Below, in pieces: positions 63,301 to 64,000 of a stretch of DNA of 64,000 nt; within the stretch, counting starts at the first letter, position 1, and the number at the start of each line of letters is the position of its first letter. The DNA is from Campylorhamphus procurvoides (Eukaryota > Chordata > Aves > Passeriformes > Dendrocolaptidae): NCBI GenBank assembly GCA_013396655.1, contig WBMV01003161.1:2974059-3038058 (forward strand). The letters are read 5' to 3'. The notes below the pieces were generated by a model. It did not search any database. It was not told where the DNA came from and saw nothing but the letters and a program-made list of their open reading frames with translations. Made by a program: the position numbers and the translations under genes.

Positions 63301-64000
63301 AATCCCAAACACAGGAACAGCAATGAGTTGGGTTGGCTTTCAAACCAGTTAAAAAGAGTTCTTAAATTTCTAACGTGGAATATGAATCTCAAATATCACG
63401 ATAGCAGGTCAAGAATTCACTCATGCAGGAGATGTAACTCAGTCTTAAAAACACAGAACAACACGCAGGATGGTGTTAACATCTTATTTTGCAATGATGT
63501 TGAATGACTGTTCATAATTAAACTATAATTGTGATTTAATTGCTCTGTGATGTGACTGGCCATAAAGAGGGAACCAGGAGTCCCGTCTCAAGGGGTGGAA
63601 TGATTAACTTTATTGCGGAAAACATAATCCCATTTCATGCCATTAAAAGGATCTTATTAATTCCTGAAAAATTTTATCACAGCCAAGATGTGGCTTTTGG
63701 GCTCTAATGTCCATCTCTGGGGTGCTGCCCCATGGCTTGGGGGAGGATGGATGACTGGTTTGCCACAAGCAGGAGGATCAGCATCTAAGTCCTGACAAGT
63801 ACTACACTAAATTCAGACAAATAAAGATAAGGTCTTCCTCATGGCAGTATTTTAATACAAGACATACACATTCACAACTACTAAATGCAGTACTTCTTTC
63901 AAGAAAGAACACTACTGATGTGTAGCAAAGAATGTTCAAAGTGAGAGGAAAAAAAAGATTCTGTCGGTTTTTATTTTACATTTCAGTAGTGACTAGTCCA
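60391..64000. other. Non-coding stretch, no gene recognised
   Basis: No exon or RNA gene recognised. The first 500 bp after CR1 are pyrimidine-rich on +. 61310-61450 is AT-rich and not repetitive. 63480-63680 is listed as a candidate regulatory block. The 131-codon minus frame at 62997-63392 has no recognised domain. Confidence 0.65.
63480..63680. promoter_or_regulatory. Candidate conserved non-coding block
   Basis: A dense AT-rich core at 63513-63542 holds four overlapping homeodomain-type ATTA/TAAT cores (cataattaaactataattg, then gatttaattg). It is followed by ccataaag and, further on, tgattaactttattgcgg. There is no simple repeat and no coding frame. The text resembles vertebrate developmental conserved elements in style, but I have no alignment, so this is an impression. 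Confidence 0.25.

Noticed and set aside
1..64000. CRISPR arrays, operons, phage or bacterial mobile elements
   Set aside because: The sequence is eukaryotic (CR1 LINE, microsatellites, AT-rich non-coding DNA). No regularly spaced repeats or prokaryotic gene packing are present.

Overview
The window looks like non-coding nuclear DNA from a bird. The direct evidence is a 319-bp 3' fragment of a CR1 LINE (60072-60390, minus strand), in the form typical of avian CR1 3' ends, and a second scrap of about 53 bp of the same 3' end (36490-36542, minus strand). Very low repeat content, isolated single-N gap characters (836 and 30327) and AT-rich sequence with short GC-rich patches also fit an avian draft assembly. 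I cannot name the species or chromosome. CR1 elements also occur in other reptiles, so bird is a strong inference, not proof.

I found no protein-coding gene, tRNA, rRNA or recognisable ncRNA gene. The longest open frames (217 codons at 22-675, 246 codons at 59555-60295, 183 codons at 33854-34405) show no family signature I recognise. The first two run through low-complexity sequence or antisense to CR1, and all look like chance. The only recognisable protein remnant is the C-terminal end of CR1 ORF2, inside the 60 kb element.

Layout: 1-8.1 kb is AT-rich non-coding DNA with an N-split 103-bp direct duplication near 0.8 kb (probably an assembly artefact) and one exon-like signal pair at 3114-3163 (minus). 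From 8.1 to 18.2 kb there is non-coding DNA with an (AT)n tract and a homeodomain-site-rich block near 9.2 kb. At 18.2-19.06 kb lies a GC-richer patch with a CpG cluster. From 19 to 30.7 kb there is non-coding DNA containing a strongly pyrimidine-rich block (22.4-23.0 kb), a predicted G-quadruplex (23.9 kb), a (CA)n tract, a weakly LTR-like block (27.8-28.2 kb) and a palindrome flanked by two TAATTA sites (30.1 kb). From 31 to 60 kb there is non-coding DNA with small tandem and inverted repeats and a T-rich block (43.44-43.87 kb). From 60.07 to 60.39 kb is the CR1 copy. The tail is AT-rich and holds another block that resembles a conserved non-coding element (63.5-63.7 kb).

Across most of the window the + strand seems to carry more A than T and more C than G (five hand-counted 60-base lines: A 90, T 68, C 78, G 64). 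One reading is that the window is a long intron of a gene transcribed from the minus strand. No exon confirms this. I see no undescribed biological system here. The most useful leads are the strand skew with its local reversals, the palindromic or homeodomain-rich candidate regulatory blocks, and the likely assembly error.
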